Shown: piece after piece, positions 1 to 10,232 of the stretch
How positions within the stretch are numbered: the stretch's first letter is position 1
Layout of the letters: each line of letters starts with the position of its first letter
Assembly: GCF_905147045.1 (NCBI RefSeq)
Contig: NC_065903.1
Location: 5,580,001 to 5,644,000 of the forward strand
DNA from: Nymphalis io
Taxonomy: Eukaryota > Arthropoda > Insecta > Lepidoptera > Nymphalidae
Length of the DNA: 64,000 nucleotides
Reading direction: 5' to 3'
Translations under genes and position numbers: made by a program
Notes under the pieces: model-generated
What the model saw: the letters and a program-made list of their open reading frames with translations, nothing else
Told to the model about the DNA's origin: nothing
Database searches by the model: none

Positions 1-193
1 TTCATTCTCCTTTAACTCAGGTCTCCACGTATTTAACTTTTCCAAACTACAATTAAACTGACTAACTAAATTATCAGCTTCTTTTAATTTTTTCAATACA
101 ATTTCACCTTGACGCCTACCTGGTCCGATTTTCACCAAATAGGTTCTTACTTTATTTAGCTCAATACTTAAATTATTTAAATGTTGATACATT
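1..193 (-). CDS. Partial open reading frame at window edge, possible retroelement gag
   Basis: An ATG at 193 on the minus strand opens a frame that reads to the window edge without a stop (about 64 residues). It is rich in Leu, Lys and Glu and looks helical. I do not recognise the family. A PBS-like TGGCGACC about 600 bases upstream makes the start of an LTR-retroelement gag a reasonable guess. A host exon cannot be excluded because the frame is cut by the window. Confidence 0.3.
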
Positions 194-503
194 ACGGTCC
201 ATTATATAACATATTTATATAATTCAGATATGCTTATTCATATAAAAGCCATTTGACATATTTTTAATTACACTATCACACAAAATCTTTTAGCTTCGGT
301 CATCTGGTTCCAGTATAGGTGCATATGCACAATTATTCACTCATTACCTCACTGGGCTTTCTTTGCAGGAATTGGTAGCTCTACAATTAAAATCTTCGCA
401 TATAACCTCAGGATTCCGGTAATGATTAGATTGTCTGGGTTGATTAGAACGTCTTAGCACATGTCGCGTTAACTGGTCTCTCATCCAAGATTGATGGCAT
501 TTC

Positions 504-689
504 TTACATAACCTGTAGCCAATATATAATAATCCAAGGAAAAATAAACAAATAACATATAATCATCAAGACTATACCTATTGCTGACAGATGAAATTTT
601 ATTTCTCCCACTGTAGCTGAATTTTTGCCTCCACCAGCACTGTTTGGTTTTATAAAGATTTCCTCATTGTTCACCTTAGATTGGCACAT
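504..689 (-). CDS. Small ORF with a membrane segment, leader of a possible LTR element
   Basis: This 61-residue frame has a polar first half and a strongly hydrophobic C-terminal segment of about 23 residues, ending just before the stop. Directly after the stop, another frame continues with a Cys-rich basic stretch, so a frame break is possible. The arrangement would suit the C-terminal anchor of a retroelement membrane protein, but family membership is not shown. Unrecognised. Confidence 0.2.
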   Translation of the reverse strand: MCQSKVNNEEIFIKPNSAGGGKNSATVGEIKFHLSAIGIVLMIICYLFIFPWIIIYWLQVM

Positions 690-793
690 GATGATGATTT
701 TCTTTGCATATAATAATAGTCGTAACTACACAGATTAACACAGTCCGGACTAAACGTAAACATGATTAACTTGATCCCCTGCTCAAGTGGCAG

Positions 794-801
794 GGTCGCC
801 A
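794..801 (-). other. Possible primer binding site (TGGCGACC)
   Basis: On the minus strand TGGCGACC begins with the TGG expected of a site pairing to a tRNA 3' end. It precedes the two minus-strand frames above. The matching LTR border was not identified with certainty, so this is suggestive only. Confidence 0.2.
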
Positions 802-1261
802 TATAAGGATGGGACTTAGACACAATAAAACATCTGTAATGATGATCTAATACTGATTATATTAAGTCCATTACACATTATTATAAGCAGGCACCCAAGC
901 ATACATATGTACTACATCACAATATATATATAAATGAATGAAATTGAAGTGGCTGTCTCTTATTTCAAACTTTTTCTAAATTAATAAGACCAAAATTTAA
1001 CTATTATTTCTTTTGTCTTAGGCTATTACTGCTGCTTATAATTTAAATGTTTTGTCTGTAAAATCGAAAATCAGCATAATGTATATATATAGTACAATAG
1101 CAGATTTTGAAATATTTTGTTACAAACTGAATTCCCCGCTGGCGAAACTGTGTTTTGCTAGTAAGTAATAATAGTAAAAAAAGTGCAATGTTCCATTCTT
1201 AGTTAGTAAAGTACAAACCATTAACCCATTTCGAATGTATCAATTTCCCCCTGCTGATTAG

Positions 1262-1372
1262 AAGCGTACCACACGTGATTCTAGATTGTTCCGCCATAAT
1301 GAGCTACTACAGTTTAGTGGATATACATATGGCAAAATTTCATCTGACATATGTAGGTTTCCTCACGATATT
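1262..1372 (-). repeat. Decayed SINE fragment (Metulj-like)
   Basis: Contains the minus-strand SINE body words ATGTAGGTTTCCTCACGAT and GGCAAAATTTCATCTGACA, matching better copies at 42,061 and 45,784. The tRNA head is not recognisable. Confidence 0.4.
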
Positions 1373-1739
1373 AAGTTTAAGTTTAAAGAATTTATTTCTC
1401 ATAAAGAATTACAGAAATTCACTTACATGAGAAAGTTACAAACTAATATAAAAATCTAAGCGTACAGTGTTACAAAAATTCATAAAAAAAGAAGGTAGAT
1501 GCAGAAATTTTTCGACGAACGACGAGCTTGTTAAACATATCGCCCGCCGTGTCATCTCAGGAATACAAAAGTATGGATGCGGCATATTTATTGAAATCTG
1601 TTCATCATTTTATTTTATTATTATTATTATTTATATATTTTTTTTAATATAAGTTTTCCTTTTTTCCATTTTCTTTTTTTTTTCATTTTTTAGACGGATT
1701 TTTTTTTTAGAATTATTGTTTTATCATTTATATATATTT

Positions 1740-4570
1740 ATTGTACTTTGTTATATAAAATCTTAGACGTCTTTTGAAACTTGCCATAGTGGGCTCTTCA
1801 ATGTCTCTCGGTTACCTGTTATACAGCTTAGCTCCCTCGAAAGTAATATTTTTTTTTCCGTAATTAGTTCTAGGGATGCGCAAGGTAATATGATCTGCGT
1901 TACGCAATTGAATTCTTTGTATAGCTAATTTTGTTTTAAAATTTAAATTTGTGTGGATTTCTTTATTCAATATTTTTCGTACTAATATGCATGTTTTATA
2001 GGCATATGTTTGAGCGATATTTACTATTTTATTATTTTTATAATTTTTTTCAGATGATGTTAGGAAGTTGTAGTTAAATAACACTTTAATCAATTTATTT
2101 TGAGCGGTTTGTATTTTCTTAAGGTGTACTTTCGCCGCAGTCCCCCAGATCTCAATTAAGTAATCGATATGTGGTTTCACCAATGAGTTATATATCAGAT
2201 ATTTTACTTTTCGCGGTAAACATAAACACAAACCACGAAGAGCTCCGGTCAAGGATGATAATTTTGATATTATTTTTTGGATGTGTGGTCCCATGTCAGC
2301 TTATTGTCGAGTATCAAACCAAGATATTATTCCGACGTCTTTTTATTTATTTGTTCGGAATTAATAGTAGGTTCAGTGTAGGCTTTTATCTTCTTGTTTT
2401 TTGCAGTAAATATTACATAATTTGTTTTTTCTATATTAATAGTCAGCAAATTACGTTTAAATGTATATATCAAGAAGCTGTAGGTCGTTCTGAACGTCGT
2501 TGATAATGTCAGTAATAGAGGAACCATAATAGAAAAGACTAGAGTCGTCGGCGTAGATAGCCAAATCTCGTTTTAACCCAATATCTTGTATATCGTTGAT
2601 ATATATTAGGAATAGTAGAGGTCCCAAAATGGAACCTTGAGGTACGCCGTACAGAATGGGTCTTGGACTGCTTTGTTTGTCATTTATTTTCACAATTTGG
2701 TGACGATTATTTAAGTAAGATTTTAACACCTCAAGGGCCTTTCCAGTTACGCCTATATTAGATAATTTCTGCAGTAGTATATCATGGCTCACTGTATCGA
2801 ATGCTTTTCTGAGATCAATAAAAACACCTAATACTATCTTTTTTTTTGTCAATATTGGTTTTAATTCGGGTGATGAGGTCAATTGTGACTGAAAGAGTGT
2901 TTGAGTGTTGTCGAAAACCATATTGTTTTTGAGATAAAATCTTATTACGGGTTAGAATTGTGTACAAACGATTATAGATTGACTTTTCATAGACTTTTGA
3001 AAGAGCAGGTAGAACAGAAATGGGTCGGTAGTTACCTGGATCTAATTTACTTCCTGATTTATATATTGGTGTCACCTTTGCTGTCTTTAAATTATCTGGG
3101 AAAATGCCATTTTCAAAATATTCATTCATGCAGCAACTTAGTAGTTCATCGGCCATCAGCAGCTCAATAGACTTAACAGATTTAATAATTATTCCATCTA
3201 GGCCTGGGAACTGCTGTTTGTTTTTAAATCCTTTACTATTTTCTGTACTTCATTTATGGTAACGGGTTCAAATTTTGAAATTTCATTTCCATTTTTAACC
3301 AAATGTGGAGTGTGGTGTATAGGATATAGTGAAATAATCTTATTTGCTAAATTTAACCCAATCATAGAGAAATACAAATTAAACTGTTCACATACTTCCG
3401 TCTCATCACCAATAACGTTGGAATCAATTTGGAGTCTAAGTGGTGATAGTACGCTTTTGATGTTATTGATGGACAGACTTTTTATTAAATTCCACATCTT
3501 GGTAGTCTTATTTAAGCAGGTATTAAAGGTTTTAAGGTAATAATTGTGTTTTGAATTTTGAATAATTTCGGTAACCAATTTCTTCTGCTTGTCCAAATCT
3601 TCATTTATAGTTTTATATCTGGGGTCAGATTTATTTTTTAGCTGCCATAATTTATTTCTTTTATTTATTGCATCTATGACATCCCGGTTGATCCAATCCT
3701 GTTTGGGTGGGTTTAATACCTTGATTTTTTCATTTTTCATTTCCATTTTTAACCAAATGTGGAGTGTGGTGTATAGGATATAGTGAAATAATCTTATTTG
3801 CTAAATTTAACCCAATCATAGAGAAATACAAATTAAACTGTTCACATACTTCCGTCTCATCACCAATAACGTTGGAATCAATTTGGAGTCTAAGTGGTGA
3901 TAGTACGCTTTTGATGTTATTGATGGACAGACTTTTTATTAAATTCCACATCTTGGTAGTCTTATTTAAGCAGGTATTAAAGGTTTTAAGGTAATAATTG
4001 TGTTTTGAATTTTGAATAATTTCGGTAACCAATTTCTTCTGCTTGTCCAAATCTTCATTTATAGTTTTATATCTGGGGTCAGATTTATTTTTTAGCTGCC
4101 ATAATTTATTTCTTTTATTTATTGCATCTATGACATCCCGGTTGATCCAATCCTGTTTGGGTGGGTTTAATACCTTGATTTTTTTAACTTTGCTTTTTGA
4201 TAAACAGGTCAATATTTTCCTCTCCAAGCTTGTGTATGTGTTGTTAACGTTGTCTTTGCTCATCTCCTGGAAAGATCTAAAAAACCTATTGTAGTCAATT
4301 GCATTGTATTGTATTCGTTTAATTGGTACTTGTTGACATTTCTTTACTTCTAAGAAAATCTGTTTGTGGTCAGCCATTGCTGAATCTATGATTGCTAAGT
4401 GGAATTCATTTTGTTTAACACTTGAGCATACGTGATCCAATATAGTTGTCGTTGTATTAGTCTCACGAGTGCAGTAGTCACGATTGATTTTGTTTAAAAT
4501 TTGGATAGCATTCTCTCTTAAAGTAAGCTTATAATTACGAGAGAAAATTAATATTTTCCTTGACAACACA
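1740..4570 (-). mobile_element. CR1/Jockey-superfamily LINE, broken, with internal tandem duplication
   Basis: Read on the minus strand: the last part of an APE endonuclease (ILDHV and a terminal ADHK stretch near 4,400), a linker, then reverse transcriptase pieces with NYRPISVLP, GFRQHSNT, FIDLRKAFD, GVPQGSILGP and the catalytic YADD (2544-2555). A C-terminal domain reaches about 1,812. The first two thirds of the endonuclease are missing, as expected of 5' truncation during target-primed insertion. Frames shift several times (about 3,740, 3,180, 2,880, 2,480 and 2,310). A 454-bp tandem duplication inside the linker breaks the frame. Not autonomous. The clade (CR1, Daphne or Jockey) is uncertain. 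Its close relative at 24,200 shares the YADD context. Confidence 0.85.
3283..4190. repeat. Tandem duplication, two 454-bp units inside the LINE
   Basis: Units at about 3283-3736 and 3737-4190 look identical base for base over their length. Because 454 is not a multiple of three, the linker frame is read twice in different frames. Identity suggests a very recent event or an assembly error. Confidence 0.9.
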
Positions 4571-4598
4571 AAAACTAAGTGTAGTCAAGGAAAATATT
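4550..4598. repeat. Inverted repeat at the LINE 5' boundary
   Basis: Arms AATATTTTCCTTGAC (4550-4564) and its exact reverse complement (4584-4598) are separated by 19 bases. The element's coding sequence ends inside the left arm. Confidence 0.75.
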
Positions 4599-4639
4599 GA
4601 TAATATAAAACGGAATTAAACCCGTAATACTCGGCCGAT

Positions 4640-4910
4640 CAACGTTTTCAATCCCCGTGGGCTATTTCATTCTCGGCCCTCGTTATGTTACAAGCTATAA
4701 CAATTTTTACATATCATATTGCGATTATCGAACAATATAGTAACATACAAAGTTTATATTTTTTACTAGTAAAGTTTAACAATGTTGCTTTTATCGCTTT
4801 AAGAAAATCTGTTTCAGTTATCACCTCGATATTACACTTTTGAAAATCTAGAATTTTAAAGATATTTCTTTATTATTATACTGTAAAATGTAGTATTTAA
4901 GAAATAAACA
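4640..4910 (+). repeat. Unclassified 285-bp repeat, copy A
   Basis: Matches about 22,745-23,015 over its length with roughly 90% identity by eye. Shared words include GGCCCTCGTTATGTTACAAG and GAAAATCTGTTTCAGTTATC. No open frame is conserved. The class is unknown. Confidence 0.75.
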
Positions 4911-5159
4911 ATAAGCTCGATGTAAAACGTTTTATTATTAGACACGAATATAATATTAAAAAAACACAATTTGAAATAAATCTTTCTAAAAACAATATAC
5001 TTAAATAAAGACCCCGCCACAAACACTGTAAAAATATAAGTATGTAAGGTAATAATAAAGTTTTATTAAAATACGTAGTTATATTATTTTACTATTCTTA
5101 ATGTACCATAAGCAACATAGTGTCCATGTGCTGAATTTTATAAATATATACATATATTA

Positions 5160-5345
5160 TATTCGGTTGTTGTGGGTCGAAGGCTGAGTGAGCCAATGTA
5201 ACTACAGGGAGATAGGATCTTAGTTCCCAAGGTTGGTCCCAGGTCCCAAGGCACATATTAGTAGCTGTTTATACAACTTACAGTGCCAATGTAAGAAACG
5301 AGCGATGGTGACCACTTACCTATTTTATAAAAAACAAATACTTTT
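5160..5345 (+). repeat. Partial copy of the ~300-bp A-tailed interspersed repeat
   Basis: Contains TTAGTTCCCAAGGTTGG and GGTGACCACTTACC followed by TTTTATAAAAAA. These are the 3' half words of the family best seen at 6,612-6,915. Confidence 0.55.
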
Positions 5346-5388
5346 AACGATTCTAGGGATTCTACATCTATGTATGTAAATCATAAAT

Positions 5389-5390
<2 letters not shown>

Positions 5391-5453
<63 letters not shown>
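5391..5453. repeat. (TA)n microsatellite
   Basis: About 31 uninterrupted TA dinucleotides. Confidence 0.95.
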
Positions 5454-5455
<2 letters not shown>

Positions 5456-6295
5456 CATTAATATGAAACCAAAAAATATATAAAGTCTATTTATATAATT
5501 TTTTATCTTGATATGGTGGATTTTACAATAGCTTTAACAGTTTTGGCAGCCAGTATCGCCGTTTAATAAAATGGAGTCGAATTTGGGGACTATTAAGAGA
5601 CAATGCGATTAAGCCGCGGGCAGCAGCTGACAATAATACAATTTAGAGCGTTAAACCGAAGCTTGGATCTCAGGCTCATCACCAAGAGATTTCCAACGAG
5701 TATCCTATTTACGATTCCTTCTGTTGTGGATTGTTTACAGTAGGCAGACCACGACCATTTTCCTTTAAATAAACTTAAAAACTGTTTTATTTTTGCTGAC
5801 ACAAAAAAAGAGATTATTTAAATTAGGTAAACACAATTATCGTAATATAAAACAATATTATTATAACTTATCTTAACATGATTGCTTATCAAGAAACTTT
5901 GAATTGAAATGTGTACAGTATCCGTTTTGAATAACATTGATTTGATAAATTATCTTTTTAATTTTAAGTATAAGCAAGATTATAAGCATTTGCTAAAATT
6001 TTAAACATAATATTTTAAACAAGTTTATTGTCTCATTGGTTTAGTAGGTAGCTTAAAACGCTGCGGATCACAGTGGTTAAATAGTTTCTTTCATGTATCT
6101 GTCCAGGTTTAAAAGTTGGTTTTATAACATTAAAGTAAAGCTTTTTGATACCTGTGCTGTCCAGTTTACGTAATCGCTTACAGACTGTTGTATATCCTTT
6201 GTGACAGCTATAGTTTTTAAGCTTGACCGAGATTCGATAAGCGGATATTAGTAAAATAAATTTTATAAAAAAATTGTTTATCTTTATTTCATACA

Positions 6296-6530
6296 ACAGG
6301 TAGGCGGACAGTTAAATCGGCTATCGAATGATAAGTGGTCACTAACGTCCATATACATTGGCGCTGTAAGAAATATTTACCATCTCAACCTTGGAAACTA
6401 AGATGTTATGTCCCTCATACCTGTAATTCACCCACACTTCAAATCGGAACACAGCAATACTATATATTGCTGTATGGCGGTAAAATATGTAATGAGTAGG
6501 TGGTACATACCCTAAAGAGGTAACACCTAA
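6296..6530 (-). repeat. Diverged copy of the ~300-bp A-tailed interspersed repeat
   Basis: AACCTTGGAAACTAAGATGT and AGTGGTCACTAACG words show the family in reverse orientation. It is heavily diverged. Confidence 0.55.
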
Positions 6531-6611
6531 CAACCTAACACCAATAAATAGTTACTTATAAAAATTACGAAGAGTAGCAATAGCGTGTAATTTATTAGAA
6601 TTTTAAGTGTT

Positions 6612-6915
6612 ATATGTTACTGGTGGTAGGGCTTTGTGCAAGCTCGTCTGGGTAGGTACCACCCACTCATCAGATATTCTACCGCAAAACAGCAATACTT
6701 GATATTGTTGTGTTCCGGTTTGAAGGGTGAGTGAGCCAGTGTAATTACAGGCACAAGGGACATAAAATCTTAGTTCCCAAGGTTGGTGGCGCATTGGATA
6801 TGTAAGCGATGGTTGACATTTCTTACAATGCTAATGTCTAAGAGCGTTGGTGACCACTTACCATCAGGTGGCCCATATGCTCGTCCGCCTTCCTATTCTA
6901 TAAAAAAAAAAAAAA
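6612..6915 (+). repeat. ~300-bp A-tailed interspersed repeat, good copy
   Basis: Runs from TTACTGGTGGTAGGGCTTTG to TTCTATAAAAAA with a long A tail. Other copies lie at 5,160, 6,296, 7,340, 10,553, 21,597, 35,236, 47,008 and 62,207. The A tail and fixed 3' end suggest retroposition by a LINE. It has no tRNA boxes that I can see, so it may be a LINE 3' end or a non-tRNA SINE. Confidence 0.7.
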
Positions 6916-7339
6916 ATGTGTGGCAGCATTTTGTTTCTAAAATAATGAAAAAAATTTATATTCATCGAATTTACATAGTATCGAATACCGATCGTTAACT
7001 TGTTATTAACTTATTTGCATGAATATTGAAAAACAAACTGTAATATGGAAACTGAATTACGTCAATGAGTGCTTTTACATTGAGTCAATTAGTTTCTTTG
7101 TTTGTTCGCTCTATCTATGTAATGCGATTAATTAAAAAGTTTGTAAAATCATTACGGTCTCAGAAGTTATGATTGTGTAACACAAAAGGAAATTTATATT
7201 CATGTTAATAATAAAAATAGACTACATTAAAATATCACAGTATATTTATAAAAATGACAGAGGAATATTGTAAGCTGTATTTTATAGATATTTTTTGGAA
7301 AGACGCTCGGAGTTCACATTTTTTAAATTTAAAATAGGT

Positions 7340-7435
7340 TTGTAGGCTGGTAAATAGGCCACCTGTTGGTAAGTGGTGACCACCACTCATAGAAATTGAC
7401 TCTGTAAGAAATAATAACCATCCCTTACGTCACTG
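7340..7435 (-). repeat. Fragment of the A-tailed interspersed repeat
   Basis: GGCCACCTGTTGGTAAGTGG and the following CTGTAAGAAAT words match the family in reverse. The rest of 7,000-7,785 shows nothing recognisable. Confidence 0.4.
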
Positions 7436-7784
7436 AGATGATAGACACGGTTTTGATAATTTATAAATTAGCGAATGCCTTTTTACTAAATTAAATTAAT
7501 GACTTAGAAAATGCTTAAAGCCACCAAAATTACAGATTTCACCCTATTTTCACACTCAGATTTTCATTAAATTCTATGTAGCTGACATTAGAATTTATTA
7601 TTAATATATATATTATTTATTTCTAGATTATTTGTAAACATAATTAATAATTCAATATTTATTGTCTCAATAAATTGAAGAGTATAATTTAAAACTATGT
7701 AAAAATTAGAGGATATTTCGTGATGTTATTAATCAAACGCAACCTTTGAAATTATAATGTAGTTATACAAATAATATTTTATAT

Positions 7785-8095
7785 TAGATTTTTAACTGGA
7801 TTTACCCCTGCAATGTTTATGGATATAGACTAGCAATTTTGCTTAAGCTAAACTAAATATCGTTCACTGGTATACATTTGAAACGCATATCGTTAGGGGG
7901 ATGATAAGAAAAGTATCGACTTCCTGCAATAAATTACTGGAGTGTCGTTTAAGTAAATCTGCGTTGGTGCAATTTGTAATATTATATCAATTGATTTAAT
8001 CTGAAAAGGATGAGATCAACTAGATAGATGGATCGTTAATGCAAGCTTCATACGAGTTTTTACAACGCATGTGAGTTCTGTCATGAGTAGGCACT
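7785..8095 (+). repeat. Inverted repeat partner of 29,699-30,045
   Basis: Reads from GATTTTTAACTGGATTT through CGTTTAAGTAAATCTGCGTT and GTGAGTTCTGTCATGAGTAG. The same words occur in reverse complement near 30,045-29,699, where a (TA)n tract interrupts them. The last bases run into LINE coding sequence here but not at the partner. Confidence 0.65.
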
Positions 8096-9800
8096 ACACG
8101 TTAAACACAAAAAGCGGCTTTGTCACGCTAATTTCCGCTTATGCACCGACGTTTAGTTCAAAACCTGAGACCAAGGATCAATTCTACGGCCAGCTCGATG
8201 AGACAGTGCGCAGGGTGAATCCAACTGACAGATTGCACATTTTGGGTGAATTTAATGCCCGCGTCGCTCAGGGCACATCAGCCTGGTCTGAATGCCTCGG
8301 TGCACACGGCATAGGCAAGCTTAACGCCAATGGGCAACGATAGTTGGAGTTTTGCTCGAGGCACCAGCTGTGTGTCCAATGATGCGGAAAGTCTCGTGGC
8401 ACCCCCGATCTAAACACTGACACCAATTAGACCTTGCTCTTACAAGAACGAGGGACCTACGGGAAACGCTCCACACGGGGGCGTTTCACAGTGCCGATTG
8501 CGACACCGATCACAGTCTCATTGCTACTAAAGTCCTACTTGTCCCTAAGAGAGTCCATTATTCCAAGCCACTCGGTCGAAAAAAGATAAATCTTTTCAAG
8601 ACTCGTGACATGGAAGTAGTGGAGTCATTTGGGGAACTCGTCCGCGAAGAAGTTGCAACTTGGATAGTACGGCATCAGCGCAAGTCAAATGGGAAAAAGT
8701 GAAGTCTCTTCTCACTGACACTGCAGGCAAGGTTTTTGGGTATCAAAAGGCAAAATCTTACGACTGGTTTCAAGAAAACGAAGAGCACTTACTTCCCTTG
8801 ATTGACTTAAAACGCCAAGCCGCTTTAAATTTTCGCCTTAACCCTTGCGATGCGACGCGTGAAGATCTCATGAAGGCAAAAGCCTCACTCCAGCGTAGCA
8901 CGCGCTTCTTTGTAAACGCTTATTAGACAGAGACAGACGCGGGGGATATTAGCGGGGTGTACGCAAGCATCAAAAGAGATCTTGGACCTACTCCAAAAAA
9001 GACGACACCTCTCAAGGAAACCGACGGTTCTGTTATAACAGACAGCACCCGTCAGATGGCAAGATGGGTAGAACCCTACAAGGGGCTCTATTCGTGCCCA
9101 GTGGATTCAGCCAGAAGAAGTGGAGCTTGCCCGAATCTGGAAACTTGCCATGAGCTAGACGTTGTACCCACCGTAGAGGAACTTTATCTGGCCGTCAAGC
9201 AACTCAAACGCGGAAAGAGTCCTGGAAAAGACAATGTTGTCACCAAAGTCGTCAAGCTTGAGTGCCTCTTGCCCATCCTTCATAACCACCAGGCTAAGCG
9301 TTGGGAAGAAAACTACGTTCCTCAGGATATGCGAGATGCTAACATCGTCACTCTTTATAAAGGCAAAGGCGATTGCGGCGACTGCAACTGTTACCGCGGA
9401 ATATCTCTTCTTAGCATTGTCGGTAAAGCCTTTGCTAGGGCCATTTTAGGCAAACTACAAAGGCTCGCCGACCGCGTATACCCTGAGGCACAATGTGGTT
9501 TTAGGTCCCAACGGTCAACTGTCGACATGATACTTTCACTCAGCAGCTACAAGAAAAGGGAAAAGTGTAGGGAGCAAGATACCCCCCTAGTCATTGCATT
9601 TGTAGACCTGAACAAGGCTTTTGACTCCGTGAGCAGAGTGGGGTTGTACTCAGTTCTTGTCAGAATTGAATGCCCCCCAAAACTCCTAAAGATAATGTAA
9701 TTGCTTTTGGAGATGAACAGCAAGGCGTCCACTTACACACGCGAACCGTTGGTAGGCTGTACAACATCTTAATGCTCAAGTCCAAACGCCACAGGGAGGA
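8050..9800 (+). mobile_element. Truncated APE-type non-LTR retrotransposon
   Basis: Fragments in order: mid-endonuclease (LISAYAPT, then a LGEFNARV variant of the GDFNA motif, 8071-8343), a linker (8660-8926), then the reverse transcriptase N-terminal half (8957-9700). The RT part has GKSPGKDNV, NCYRGISLLS, QCGFRSQRST and the first catalytic Asp in FVDLNKAFD. The YADD region is absent, so the 3' half is deleted. Stops and frame changes separate the pieces. The endonuclease lacks its start. Clade not settled; RTE or CR1-like are possible. The end abuts duplication unit 1. Confidence 0.8.
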
Positions 9801-10157
9801 CCTAAATCTAAATCTATTTTTCCCTTTAAAATAATTATTACAATCAAAAACACAAAACAAAAAAATAGACTTTATAAAAACGTTTTTAGTCATTAAGTTA
9901 ATAAGTGAATTTGGACTCATATTCACATTTTTCTACATAAAAATTACATAAATAATTTGACGAATTTAAATATAGGTATTCTCTTAATACTTTTGTCATA
10001 ATTTTTTATTGATCAGTTTTTTTGGCATTTCAACAATTTATAACATTTACTAAAAACTAAGTCATTATACACGAATACTTCTAAAATAAATAAAACATAA
10101 GCGACTTTTGTGTATGTGTGTGTAGCCTGTAACTTTAATGTCCATATTCAATTCTAA

Positions 10158-10163
10158 TCAGTT
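10158..10163 (+). promoter_or_regulatory. Initiator-like TCAGTT upstream of GNAT copy 1
   Basis: TCAGTT matches the arthropod initiator consensus and lies 73 bases before the ATG. The surrounding sequence, including a GC-rich stretch with CGACGCGTGCGC, is kept in copy 2. There is no TATA box at the expected distance. Transcription start is inferred only. Confidence 0.35.
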
Positions 10164-10232
10164 GGTCTCGTAGCGACGCGTGCGCAAGTACTGTCATATC
10201 GCATCATATTTCTGAGATCATATTTATTAGAA

